The notes under the pieces were generated by a model. It saw nothing but the letters and a program-made list of their open reading frames with translations, was not told the origin of the DNA and did no database searches. From Amblyornis subalaris (lineage: Eukaryota > Chordata > Aves > Passeriformes > Ptilonorhynchidae): a DNA stretch of 64,000 bases. The position numbers and the translations under genes were made by a program. The stretch is from the NCBI GenBank assembly GCA_018881555.1, contig JACAXG010000032.1, positions 3,980,837-4,044,836 of the forward strand, written 5' to 3'. Of the stretch, positions 17,701 to 29,443 are shown piece by piece. The first letter of the stretch is position 1, and each line of letters opens with the position of its first letter.

Positions 17701-20700
17701 CTTTTTGACAATTAAAAAACTTGTGCAAGGTAGATTTTTCTAGTAAATTTCTAAGACTTTAAAATAAGTCTCTAGCAAGTAATAGGTAAAATCAGATATA
17801 AATAACATTGTAAGAAGATTAAAATAACAGCCACTGCCTTGGGAACTTGGTTGGCACTGTGTTACTTTGTTATTTCAGAGCCTTACTAAAAATTACCACC
17901 ATACCTTCTGACTATGTTTAGAGTGAATAGACCTCTTTCTCTAGGTATGAAATAAATGTGTAAGACCATCTGCAGGCAGGACACTTTGCCCAGTAATTAG
18001 CATGNGAAATGCCTTGAGGTTTGGCTTGACACCATGTTCTGCTGCTGATGTGACCAGATCCTCTCTTTGGTAGCTGGAAGTGAGCACAAGTGCCCACCTG
18101 GCTGGACAGGCGTGTGTGCTGTGAACATAGCACTCATTTCCACATATATTCTTGCCAAGCCAAGTCTTTTCATAGCACTAAAGAAAAATCTCTTGTTCTT
18201 AAGAGTAAACTTACTGTTCGTTGTGCTGAAGCATAGAAATCGTGCCCCTGCAAGGCTGGAGGATAAANCAGAGAGCTCACACATGTACACTTCCAGTGTA
18301 ACTCTGAGTTGCCTCAGTGCAATTAGCCAGAGTCTGTGGGATTCATGAAGAAAANCAGGGCGAAGAAAATAGTTTTTGAAAAGGCTCCTACAAACCAAAT
18401 GAATCTAAGAGGGTCTTGTAAGACAGTGTGGTAAACTGGGTCCTTTTCGAGCTCCAGACTGCTTTTTGGTCAGAAATCTGGACTCNCCAGTGACAATTAG
18501 GATTTTCTTTGCTTTGACCAAGGCAAATAAATTTGCTTGTAGGGGGAACTGAAAACAGGAAAACTAATGTTCAGGGGAAAAATAGTTGGCTAAGTCCGAG
18601 TTCTTGATGCATTGAGAACATTGTTCAACATGAGACCATCTCAGAGATGGAAAATCTTAGCCTTGAATTGCTGTCAAAGTCAGTGGACATTTGACTTTCC
18701 TACCACAAAAATCTGACCATTTGAGTCTGAGCTTCTCACTTATGCTTGAAAATATCACCCAGAGATTTTGTTCATAAATGATGGAGATTAATTCTCTTAT
18801 TCACAAGNGTGTAGCAGAATGAAAAGGTGCTGTCTTCGTTTCAAATTTGTTTTTACCAAGAGAAAGACAAGACACTCTATCAGCCTCTTTACAGGACTTC
18901 TAAATTTTCCATGTTTTAGAAAATGGGAAATGTTGCCTTGTTTTCATGAGAAATACATGAGAAGGTTCAAGCACTCTTGCTTCTGATTTCTTATCACACC
19001 ACTATTACTTTGGAGAGGAATTTTACCAATAGTCCATACCCACAATTAACTACTAATCTAAATAAAATCTCAGGTAAAAACAGACTTGTCTTCCCATGTC
19101 TCTCTTTTATTTCTTCCTTGTTTTTTTCTTTCCTGTCCCCCTTTTTCTTCCACTTCCCACTTTTTTTCTCCACCTCTTTTTTTCTCACTCCTTCCCTCTC
19201 CCTTTCCCTTTCTCACCTCTCCCCTCTAAATTTAGTAATCTAGAAGGCACCTAAGTTATGTGAGTATCCAGGTTTCCTTTACAGTCTGTGGAGATAAACA
19301 GGGGCATCTTGAGGTGACCAAAGAAGCAACAGATCCAAAGCTAAATACACTTAAGATATATGGGTCAGAAGTTAATTAGTTACACAGTTAGACCTTCCGT
19401 GAAGGAAAAGGCTCTCAGCACATACATTGCAGNAACAGCCCAGCATTGTACAGTCATTTTGTCTGCCCTGTCACAACACACTTCTAGCACTTGCATGTCC
19501 ATCACACTGCATTCATGGTGTAATAGCCTTACTGTTTGCTGGTGAATCACTTGGTCCTGAAAATCTCATTTTGCAGTGTGCAGTTTCAGCTTCTCAGCTC
19601 TCTGNGATTTGGACACTATTTCCGCACTCTCCTTCAACTATGAGGTTCACCTGCCTGTAAAGGTACCTACCGTAGAGATTTTTCTGCATATCCTCCTTTG
19701 GTCTTGACTTTTTAAATCTGGTGGGTCAAGGCAGGTGTAGCCCTCACACACCCTATCTTGTGCATTGCCTTTCTGCACCATCATTCAGGCACTCTTTTTG
19801 TCTCCAGGATGTATGTTATCTAGTGCCTCTGAATGATTTCTTTGTTCCTCCTGGTCTTGATGCTCTTTCTGTTTTTATTTTGTAGTTTTATTTTATTTTG
19901 TTTTATAATTTCATTTAATTTAGTTTCATTTTGCTTTCTGTTGCATTTCAGTTTACATGGGAGTTTTTTACAGTGCAGCACGAATTCATAGATGAGGTTG
20001 TGTGCCAGTGAGCTGAAGTTCTTAAGCCACCAGACAGTGACTGATATATTTTAGCATTATTTCAACCGGTTGTCTGTAATAGAAAGGGACTGGATACAAA
20101 AGCCAGATGGTCCTTTTCATTGCCGAGTTCTCATTTCCAGTGTATTGTTACTAAATGCTTAAAGTCTCTCCTTGTTGAACCCCTTTCAATTCATCTTTTC
20201 GCCTGCTGCCTCAGGTGGTGAGTTATTTCCCTGCCGTTTATGACCTCTCTGCTGGCTGCAGAATGATGGGAAGGGAGCTTGTAACTTGTTGTGACAGTGA
20301 CACAGCACTGACATTTACTACCACTAATCCAGCAAGCAGTGCAAGATGTACTTTTGTAAGCATGAATGATTAATGCCTGTTCCTTTCCTCTGGGATGACT
20401 GAAGTACCTGTCTGTGAATGCCTCTGTAGCTGTGAACGTGTGTGCCCTGGGGACCCACGGCTGCGAGCAGGTCTGTGTGAGCAGCGGGGCATCCTACCTC
20501 TGTGAGTGCTATGAAGGATACACTCTCAACCCAGACAAGACAACCTGCTCAGGTATTACTCCTTTGGTAAATGAGTTCAACTAGAAAAAATATTGTTTTT
20601 TAACACCATAATTGCATTTGAGATGCTATTTGTGTTCCTCTGTTGAAAGAACAAACATCTGCATCTTTTTCAATAATACTGATAAATCTAGTAATGAATA

Positions 20701-23700
20701 ATAAATAAAACTCAGCTGCAAGTAATGGTGAGAAGTAGTTTGATTCTATCACTATCCTTTTTATTGTGCCTACAGATCCATTCGTTAGGGCCAGATGCCA
20801 AAACAAGTCTTCAGATGTAGACTCTCTATTTTCTCCTACCACTTCTTCCAATTCCTTCAATTACTATTGCCATTTCTGAGCTGATTCCAAATCAAAATGT
20901 ATTAAAAAAATGTGAATGTGCACTCCGTCCCAAAGTGCTTGTTATTAACAATGAATTGTTTCTCTAAATGTCTGACAAGCTGTGAACATGTGTGCACGTG
21001 GAAGGCACGAGTGTGATCAGATCTGTGTGCGTAACAACGGATCCTATGTCTGTGACTGCTATGAAGGCTACACCTTGAATCCAGACAAGAAGACTTGCTC
21101 AGGTAGGAATTAAAGGCTACTTGAATATATGAAACCCATGGAGATGTGGACATGTTTTTTGTCATTTACCCTAAAATGAAAACTCATCTGTAGCCTTTCA
21201 CCTTGATTTAATTACAATAAAATTGCATTTTTTCTTTTAGTTTGTTGATTAAAAAGTGCAATTTAGCACTTATCTACCATTTTATGGTCTTCACAGTATT
21301 TCATAGACATTGCTTAGCCACTTAGTCTGACACAGGGCAGCTTATTGCTCATCTCGTGGGTTTTTAGCTTCATCCTTACCGGGGATGTTCAGGACTGTTG
21401 GAATTGCTGACGAAAGACAGAACTGCATGAGATGTGGTGTAGTCAAATCTTGCAGTCCTGGTATCTGCCTCCTTCATTAAATAATTAGTAACTGAATTCA
21501 GTTGTCTGCAGCATAATATAATAATGTAGTACGACACTGGTTAAATCATAATTAAATTGTAATTGTAAATGTTGAGCATTTAAAACACTTCAGTGTCTTG
21601 GAGGGATTAATGGGTTTCTTTTCTAAACTGCGGCTCACCACAGCCATGGACATGTGTGCATCTGGAAGGCACGACTGTGCCCAAGTCTGTCTGAGTAATG
21701 ATGGATCCTACAGCTGTGACTGCTATGAAGGATACACCCTGAACCCAGACAAGAAGACTTGCTCAGGTAAGATCTGATTAAGGAAATACCGTGTTCAGCT
21801 AAAAGCAAGTACCTTTTAAAAATCAGGTTAATTTATGATGTTTTTCTGATAAATTATCCAGGAGTTTCCATACAAGTCCTGAAAACACGAGGCAACTTTG
21901 TTTTTTCATGTGAACAGTAGTAATTTGAGACCCAATCTTCTACAGTTGTGTGAAGCTTGTATTTGGTGATATTAAAATACCATTTGGCATTTCCTTGAGG
22001 ACTTCAAAGTATTTTCACCCACGTCCCTTCAGAGTATGCTCACCCATGGACCACGGGTGAGCACACCATGGATTGCCACATCCAATATGTGATGTGTACC
22101 ACATCTGCCAGAAAACTCTTCAGCAGGGAATGAGATGAGCGAGAGCAATGACTGTGCTGGAAGAGAGATTGCAGTCTGTATCATCATGAGTGTGATTGCT
22201 CTTTCTGATGGATGTGTTTGGATCTTAAAAATATTCCAGCCTTATAGGTCTACAGGATGGAGCGGAATGTTCTTTCTCAGTGCTGGTCCCTTGTGGAGAA
22301 CAAGAGCATAGACATAGCTGGTACATAGGGATGTACACAGAAGTATATAGTATCTACAAATTAATATCTATTCCATATTATCTTCACTTGATTAGGGTTT
22401 GATCTTCACTCTTAATTTCTCTGAATGTCTTACTAGTGATTTATTCAGGAAAATCCTTTTTCCCCACTTCAACTATAATCCCTTTCTGTACTATATTTTG
22501 TGTGCCAAAGTGTTGAACTTAGGCTTCCAGTTCCAGGAGATTCTTAGACAAATCTCTTCAATTAATTCACAGGTCTCACATCTCAAAGAGGTGAAGCCAG
22601 AGGGCCTCAGTATTTCTTCCTGCCTAGGTTAGGAGCTGATTTTGTAAATATAGTGCGTAGGATTAACTCTTAGCTGGCATTACAGAGAGGCAATAAACAT
22701 GTGAGGGAATGTAAATTCAATTAGGCATCCCCTTTGGGAGTCCATTTCCAAACCTCATTTCATAGCACTGATTCTCCTTGCGCATAGTCAAACTTTAAAT
22801 TATTTTCTTCACATGCTTGCTTTTTTTTCTGTTTTGAATGTCATTTTGCAGTATGCTGCTAATGATTTCACTACCATCCAGGCCTTTGTGACAATTTTAT
22901 CACAAAGATATGCAAAAAATGATGCAAAAATAGGCTAGGTCCGGGATAGGGTCTGCTTTTCCTTTTTCTTTTTCCCTTTTCCTTTTCCTTTTCCTTTTCC
23001 TTTTCTTTTTCTTTTTTCTTTTCTTTTTCTTTTTCTTTTTTTTCTTTTTCTTTTTCTTTTTCCTTTTCCTTTTCCTTTTCCTTTTCCTTTTCCTTTTCCT
23101 TTTCCTTTTCCTTTTCCTTTTCCTTTTCCTTTTCCTTTTCCTTTTCCTTTTCNCTTTTCCTTTTCCTTTTCCTTTTCCTTTTCCTTTTCCTTTTCCTTTT
23201 CCTTTTCCTTTTCCTTTTCCTTTTCCTTTTCCTTTTCCTTTTCCTTTTTTTTCTTTCCCTTGCTTCCCTTCTCCTTTCTTTTTCTCTTTCTCATTCTCTT
23301 TTCTCTCTCCCTTTCTTCCTTTCTTTCTCCATCCTTTATCCTTTCTTATTCCTAACTGGGCCTCCTAACTGCAAAGATATCCAAATATAGAAACTGCTTC
23401 TCAGCTTGCCCTTTCAGAATTGGCGTGTTAAATTTGGCAGAAAACAACAGCCTCACACATGAAGTGCCCACTTTGTAACTGGCAGTGGGTGTCACATCTC
23501 TTTTTTTTAGCAGCCACATATACTTTTCTGTTTATGGTCTTTTCACTCCATAAAACACTGTCTTCTCCAACTCAATTAGAGCTGAAGTAATACCAAATAG
23601 GCTCTTAAATCCAGATATTTGTTCTCTGAGATTCTGTTGGATAGTTGTTTTGTAACTGCATCACTTCTAGTTCCATTCCTTTTGCAATCTGTTACAACTG

Positions 23701-26700
23701 CAAAAAAGTGTTACCAGTATTCCAAAGCTCGTACTAATTTTGTGATGTTGATAGCCAGATAAAAGCACACTCTGTGCACCCTGCTCTGGTTAACAGCACG
23801 CTGACACGCAGTAAAAACACCCTGCTTTGAAGCCAGATGAAGACACATTTGCGAATGGGAATTACCAGCACTGACTGAAAAGGCTGGAGTTTGGAGATTG
23901 ACTGATCTTCTCCTCTGAAATGCCTCCCTCAGCTGCCCATGTGTGCACGCCGGGCAGGCACGAGTGTGAGCAGCTCTGCGTGCGGGATGATCTGTCCTAC
24001 ACCTGCCACTGCCACCACGGCTACACCCTCAACCCCGACAGGAAGACTTGCTCAAGTAAGAGCAGATTGCTGCTCCCTTTCTCCCGCTGCCTTCCCAGCT
24101 CAGTGCATGTATTGCAATAGCTCTTGTTAGCAGGTTAATACCCTGGGATCTGTCTGAGGAACTTTCACGTGTGCTCAGGTGTTGTAAGACAGTTGTATGT
24201 CAATCTGCCTTTTCCACTTTGAGCAAAATTCAGAGATACAAAGAACTTTATATGTAACAACACTAGTAATCGCTCACCGTGCAGTATTTATCATCTTATA
24301 ACTAAGGCCTTTGCTAATTTATGCAATATTCAGCAAACCCAGAACTGAGAAATTGTTGAAGAGAGAAGAGTTGGGGTTAGTCACACACTTTGCAGTACTG
24401 TGGAATGTGTGTACCACCATGCCAGACAGTTTGAGGTGATGTCCTCCCCTCCAGGCAGAATTACATCTTGCTGTTCCTTTCTTTAGCTACTCAGTGACTT
24501 TGTGTTACAGTAAAAATATAATAATTTCAGAAGTGTTTCTTTCCTTCCCAGTCTCCTTACTGTAAAGTTATTGTTTATTGGAAACTTTTCCTAGCGTGCC
24601 TTTGGAGCTGATGTGGCACTTCACATCTGGTGGAGTTAGGCAGCTGTGGTCAGAGGGAGCAAGGACTGAGGTATCCCTTGTATTAACTAATGTATTAATC
24701 CCCAGTAAGACAATTAGTTTATTTCACTGCTCCAAGGCAAGATCAGTCACATCTCAGTAGTTGCTGGTAAGATTTATGGAGGATAGGCTCCCTGCATGGA
24801 AAACCACTGCAATTGGGATGCATTAAAAAATGTTCACTTGTTTTTGGATAACTGTTTCTCCAAAGTGAACTGATGTATGTGCACGAGGAACCCGTGACTG
24901 GCAGCAAGTCTGTGTGAGTGGATCATAGACCCGTGACTGCTATGAAGGCTTTACCTTAAATTCAGATGACAAAACATGCTCAAGTAATAACTTAATGTTG
25001 TTTTTTTTCTGATATGTTTATTTATTGAAGCACCTCCTTTTAATGTGTTAAATCTTTTTAATCTGTTTGAGAAATGTTCTATCAACTCACAGACTTCCAG
25101 GAAGTATAACCCCTTTTCATTCTTTTATGCCTCTTTCCACTAATGTTTTGAGCTAGTTTGGTCCTTCTTGTTTAGTTATAGCAGTTAATGTATTTAAACC
25201 TAGTTTAAGTTTAATGTTGACTCTTATCTATCACCACATATTTAAGGACTCGCTGTACTTGAAACTGTAATCTGTCATAATCTGCATTTCCTTATGAAAT
25301 GGGAATAATTGGAGGTGTTGGCATGGCAGGGCTCTGGGGCATCTGTCTCTGGGATGTGGGTCTCAGTTGCATTCCAGCATTTGGAGGATGGTGGGGGCCC
25401 CAGAGGGGACCTGAACTTGTTTTAGAACTACTGCAATGCTAAAGCCTGTGTTCTTGTCCGCTCCTCCAAGATGAGTGGGGCAAGCATGAACTCACCAACT
25501 GTTTTCTCTTCAGATGGGCAATAAGGGCATCAAATGCTGGCAGAACCTCTCCACTGTTTGATGTAGAGCCCTAAGTTAAGTTGGGTTGGAAAGGACCTCA
25601 GGAGGTACCCAGTTCGGTTCAGAGCAGGAATAACTTGCCATCACAGCAAGTGGCTAAAGACCCTGTGTAAGAGCACAGTTATAAAATATGTGGATATAGA
25701 CAAACACTATCTGCAAAAATAATTTCTTATTGGTCTGGACTTAAACACAAGGGCAGTGTAAAAACACAACTTTAGCATGTTTTGTGTGACTTGTTGGGCA
25801 TGCCAGTGGCAACAGGAATGACCCAGATTTTGAATATCAAATACTGGAAGACTCTCAATTTCGCAGAAGGACCGTAGAAGAATTCAGAGTAGCCTTGGGC
25901 AATTGCCAAGGTTGGTTGGAAAAGTAATTTTGTTAAAATGGACAAAATCCAAGGAGGATCTGTATCTGTGATTGGAGAATTTAAATGCAGACATAAAAAA
26001 TTAAGTGGCAGTTGGTTGGAAACCAACCGTGCTGGTGTGGTGTTTTGAGCTGGCCTTCCTCCAGCTGACTCTTGAACAGCTCTTCTTTGTACATTGACCA
26101 TAAAGCTGGTGGAATGTTCCAAAGGGAGCTGAACAAATACAGGTTCAGTGGAATCAAGGAGACACAGTTTCAACATTGGCTCTAAGACGAATGAATTTCT
26201 ACACTGCTAGAAACGAATCTGTTCATAGATTCTGCAGTTTCCCTGCAAAATGGGAGTGGCATGATTGATAAACAAAAAGAAAGAAGCCAAAACAATTTAA
26301 GAAAAAAAGGGAAATGTATCCAGGTATAATATTTCTATTGTTTTACTGTTACGGTGCTCACACACTTTGGCATTGATCAGTTACATATTTATGTATCTAG
26401 AGAAAAAAATTAATTGATTAATATGCTGCCATTGCCTTTGCAAGAATGTGAAAAAACATTTATGAAGAGATGGGCATTATATACAGGTAATACCTCTTGA
26501 CAACTTGTTGAAAATGTATTTGTAGGCTCTATTGAAGAAGGCTTTGCCTTTGGAAGCTTTTTATTCTGGTCTCAGGTGTAGATGGTGCTCTCACGACAGT
26601 ACCTGTGCTGCAGTAGCTGTTGATATGTTTGTTCTCAGCCTGCAGCAAGTGGTGCAGCCTTAACTTATTTATTTTATGGAGTAGGTGAGGTTAAATTGCC

Positions 26701-29443
26701 TTTCATGCAGCTAAGAACTCACAGCCATCAGCTGATGCCTGACATTATTATACCACAATGAAATTGTCATCTCTCTGAATCCTTTGTCATCATCCCTGTT
26801 TTTTTGTGTGAATTATGGAGAAAAAGGAATTCTTGTGGACAGCTGAGGCTGGTCCCCTGTAAGTCTGGAAGACTGTGGCCAAGACCTAGAAACAGATTCA
26901 ATGGGACCTCTGTGGAGTATAGTAATGCCTGCCTCCTCTTTCTTAAGGGAATGGTGACTTCTCTGTCATACTAATTGGCTCCACCAATTGTTATTATCAT
27001 TTTATCAATTATTATCAATTGTGATGTTGTTGTGACTTTCTACCAGATTTTAAATTCACTTGGGCCTATTTGATAGGCCCTCTATCTATATTCATGTGAC
27101 ATTGGAGTGGATTTGTGTCCACACCTCTTGACTCATCTTTTAATATTTTGCTCAGTAATGGTCTCATTTAAAGAGTGCAGAGGATCCAGGTGGGCAGGCG
27201 AGGAACTCCCTGCTCTGCCTCTGTCTTGTTTAGAGTCGAGCTCTCTCCTGCCTGTCCTGGACTATTACACTCAGGTCTCTGGCTACACACCAGCCCCTGT
27301 TCACTGCCCTCCATCCTTCCCCGCTGCCCTGGGTTACTGTGCTTGCTGTAGTCTTACAGCAAGGGTTTGACTCCTTTTGCAGAATCAAGCATTTTCCTAG
27401 GATTTAAATGTTCAATAATTGTAATAACTATTCTAAATGCTGTTTTGTCTCTTAGGGACCACAATGAGCAGTCTTGTAACAACGGAAGAGTCCTGTAAGT
27501 GTGAAGCCATAGTTGCCCTCCAGGACTCAGTCACTTCACGCCTTGAAGCTCTGTCCACAAAATATATCCTTTTTCTTACACGATTACCAGCATTCAGCAC
27601 TTTACTGGTAATTTAGAGATAGCTGTTTTGATATAAACCAGGCAAGAAAAAGAGAAAGTATTTTCAGGGTGATTTTAGTAGTGTTATGGAAAAAAAAAGT
27701 CATAGTTGTTGCAAACACCACTATGTTTTCATGTTTCATTCATGAGCATTAGAATCATGATACAGATAAAATTAATGCATATGGCCACATCCCCTAGATT
27801 ATATATGCCATGTTGAACGTCAAGCACTGCTCTACTCATGATTCTTCTGGATGACTTTTACTGTTACAGCAAACGCTCAGTTGTGAGCCCTCCTATTATG
27901 TCCCAAAAGTTTAGAGATAACTTCACAGGCAGTGNGACAACAGTCCCATTAGCTGTGGTATTCCTCTGCATCCCACCTCNGCAGGCAGGCACTGTCCCAA
28001 GTGACATTCATGCACCTTCTCTTCTCTGAAAATGTGTGAGCCTTTTAGTTTCCAGCTGCTGGGATATGGGAGAATAGGTGCCGAGCCTGGAGACTCTAGG
28101 CAGGCCTTGGGTCCNGAGGAGATCCGAGGTGCCGGCTGGTGGTGCCAGCCATGCTGCCCTGGGATTTGCCAGCTCCGTTTGCTGCAGTGCTGTTTCCGTG
28201 GCTGTGAAGAGAAATGTGGTCAGCCCCCGGATTAGACATTCCACAAACATGTGGGAGAGAAAAAAACCCCAACCAGCAAACAAAGAGAAAGTGGTGAGCT
28301 CTGTGGTACCACAGCAAGCCTGAATGCTGGAATAAACGCCCTCAGATGGCATGGCAGGAACTAATAACTGGAAGTTAAAGTTGGACAAGCTGTGGTTCAT
28401 CATAAGGAATAATTTTTAGAAGTGAGAGAGGTTGATCACTGTTACAATTTACCAAGGATTGTGGCAGACAGTCCTTGCTGAAAATTTTTGAGACTGAATA
28501 CTTTTTACTGTCAAAGGTACTCTTGTTCAAGTAGGAATTGATTTAAAGGAGCATTATGTCTGTTGTTGTCATCTCATCCCTGGGGCTTCAAAAACAAGGA
28601 AGAGTAGGCTATTTAGAATTAAAAAAAGGAGAGCAAACTAGTAAGATTTATACATGAACTCATCATTTACGTAGATAAAAGAATTTTTCAGTTTGCCAAA
28701 GTTTCTGAAACCAAAGGAAAACTTCTGCCAAGGACACAAGACTTTCCCAGTTCTTGAATAAATTCAAAGTTGTTTTTATGAGATCTAATTGCACGTCCCT
28801 CTTCCTGCAGTATGCTTGGAGTTCAGCTTATCTGCCTGGGAAAAGTGAGGTGAAGAACTCTGATTTTCCTGGACTATAATGTATAATTCTAGGGAATCTA
28901 AGTAGTTAAAACTGAACACCAAGATAATTAAATCTGTAATGTAATCTAATTAGTAGCACATCCTTCAGAGATCCAATCTTTCTGCCCTAAGACCTAATGT
29001 TAAGCAAGGAAAAGTGGTGGTTTTAAGTTAGGAATAGAGTTTATTACAAAGAAATGAGACTTTCTTTCAGAGTTACTCTTTGATGGGCCATTTTTCTCCC
29101 TAGCATCCTTTCAAGACAACCTGGAAAATGTAGCAGAGATCATCACCTCCTGCTCCTCAGCCCTGAATATCACCTGATCCAACTCCTTCTAAGANATTAG
29201 GGTTGTTGTGATTATTTGGAAAGATTCAGACCCTGAGAGAGCTGTAAAATACTTGAAAATCTCTGTTTCAAGCATATATTGACCTCATCTAGAAAACAGA
29301 TTGTTTGTTGAAAATGCAGCAATGAGAAAGACTGTAAATAAAACAAATCTTATAGCCATCATTTTATTGCCCTTAACAACTGAGCACTACAGGAAGTGTC
29401 TGAGAAGCTGCAGGCATATCAAGACAGACAGCAGGTTGTCTGA
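14605..29443 (+). CDS. MATN3: Matrilin-3, complete, 452 aa, eight coding exons
   Basis: Matrilin-3 is a secreted oligomeric adaptor of cartilage matrix that bridges collagen fibrils, proteoglycan and COMP. The exons are 14605-14737, 16327-16896, 20430-20552, 20980-21102, 21644-21766, 23933-24055, 27456-27563 and 29388-29443. They join in frame to 452 codons plus TGA. In order they encode a signal peptide with a basic stretch (PRRQPRPS), a von Willebrand A domain (residues ~46-235), four EGF modules with six cysteines each, and a coiled coil preceded by the CKCE cysteine pair that locks oligomers. The A domain keeps the metal-site motif DSSRS, the T of SAGTMTG and D of VTDGRPQ. The last intron is AT-AC. 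An additional EGF-like exon at 24866-24983 is dead and must be skipped. One N falls at the third base of a tyrosine codon (16487). Human matrilin-3 also has one A domain and four EGF modules, so the identity is firm. Confidence 0.96.
14738..16326 (+). other. MATN3: MATN3 intron 1
   Basis: The CpG-rich start fades within ~100 bp into AT-rich sequence. No mobile element or exon was recognised. The acceptor is TCTTGACAG. Confidence 0.7.
16327..16896 (+). CDS. MATN3: MATN3 exon 2: von Willebrand A domain
   Basis: This single 570-bp exon, phase 1 at both ends, carries the whole A domain. It starts [20 protein letters not shown] and ends FRETFC. The MIDAS metal-binding residues are present: DxSxS in VDSSRS, T in GTMTG and D in VTDGRP. 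Flanking cysteines (AACK and ETFC) close the domain. The A domain of matrilin-3 is where most human multiple epiphyseal dysplasia variants map. Confidence 0.96.
16897..20429 (+). other. MATN3: MATN3 intron 2
   Basis: This is 3.5 kb of intron without recognised elements apart from a pyrimidine-rich stretch at about 19,085-19,228 (mostly CT with T-runs). No further EGF-like exon was seen in it. Confidence 0.65.
20430..20552 (+). CDS. MATN3: MATN3 exon 3: EGF module 1
   Basis: This 123-bp exon is phase 1 at both ends. It encodes [16 protein letters not shown] through [17 protein letters not shown] with all six cysteines in EGF spacing. The donor is GTATTA. Confidence 0.95.
20980..21102 (+). CDS. 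MATN3: MATN3 exon 4: EGF module 2
   Basis: This 123-bp exon, phase 1 at both ends, encodes [15 protein letters not shown] through [17 protein letters not shown]. The acceptor ends AAG rather than the usual YAG, so it is a somewhat weak 3' splice site. The six cysteines are intact. Confidence 0.94.
21644..21766 (+). CDS. MATN3: MATN3 exon 5: EGF module 3
   Basis: This 123-bp exon, phase 1 at both ends, encodes [15 protein letters not shown] through [17 protein letters not shown]. It is very similar to module 2, which suggests recent duplication or gene conversion between the two exons. Confidence 0.95.
21767..23932 (+). other. MATN3: MATN3 intron 5 with a long pyrimidine tract
   Basis: The intron holds a perfect 9-bp inverted repeat at 22037-22063 and a ~380-bp pyrimidine tract at about 22956-23338. 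No other element was recognised. Confidence 0.7.
22956..23338. repeat. (CCTTTT)n / (AAAAGG)n hexanucleotide satellite in a pyrimidine tract
   Basis: About 380 bp of almost pure C/T on the + strand. It begins as interrupted CTTTTT units, then becomes a near-perfect CCTTTT hexamer array at about 23060-23245 with a single N at about 23153. It decays into CT-rich sequence with TTTCTTTCC units. The - strand reads as a repetitive Lys-Glu/Lys-Gly open frame, which is an artefact. Such tracts can form triplex DNA and are prone to length change. Confidence 0.9.
23933..24055 (+). CDS. MATN3: MATN3 exon 6: EGF module 4
   Basis: This 123-bp exon, phase 1 at both ends, encodes [15 protein letters not shown] through [17 protein letters not shown] with six cysteines. 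It is more GC-rich and more divergent than modules 1-3. Its last base is A (CTCAA|GTAAGA), giving an arginine codon with GG of the coiled-coil exon. Confidence 0.94.
24866..24983 (+). pseudogene. Decayed fifth EGF exon of MATN3
   Basis: This relic sits between EGF4 and the coiled-coil exon. It is still flanked by AG (24864-24865) and GT (24984), but it is 118 bp instead of 123. The recoverable frame starts CARGTRD and later reads [15 protein letters not shown], unmistakably this family's EGF exon. It has an in-frame TAG at 24926-24928, a tryptophan where cysteine 2 should be, a missing stretch around cysteine 4, and a frame shift near its start. Inclusion would truncate the protein, so it must be skipped. 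It ends CTCAA like EGF4. Confidence 0.88.
25572..25640 (-). mobile_element. Possible short CR1-derived fragment in MATN3 intron 6
   Basis: The string GGGTTGGAAAGGACCTCAGG, followed by wording close to the reverse complement of a CR1 3' end, suggests a degraded CR1 tail in reverse orientation. The match is short and the boundaries are uncertain. Confidence 0.4.
27456..27563 (+). CDS. MATN3: MATN3 exon 7: oligomerisation region
   Basis: This 108-bp exon, phase 1 at both ends, encodes [20 protein letters not shown] and then RLEALSTK. It holds the cysteine pair that makes interchain disulfides and the first heptads of the coiled coil. Its 5' splice site is ATATCCTTT, the U12-type AT-AC consensus, not GT. 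Confidence 0.93.
27564..29387 (+). other. MATN3: MATN3 last intron: U12-type AT-AC intron
   Basis: The intron begins ATATCCTTT, matching the minor-spliceosome 5' site. It ends CAC at 29385-29387, with a branch-site-like CCTTAAC at 29371-29377 about 10 nt upstream. Joining here gives a leucine codon (T|TA) and continues the coiled coil with a plausible C-terminus. No GT-AG alternative gives a sensible end. AT-AC introns at this position are a known hallmark of matrilin genes, first noted in cartilage matrix protein (matrilin-1). Confidence 0.92.
29388..29443 (+). CDS. MATN3: MATN3 exon 8: end of coiled coil and stop
   Basis: This short 56-bp terminal coding part encodes [18 protein letters not shown] and then TGA at 29441-29443. 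The EKL heptad aligns with the C-terminal coiled coil of vertebrate matrilin-3. It is too short to show up as an open frame and was found through the AT-AC junction. Confidence 0.9.

Noticed and set aside
22935..23294. 119-codon Lys/Glu/Gly repetitive frame on the - strand
   Set aside because: It is only the translation of the (AAAAGG)n tract and has no coding features.
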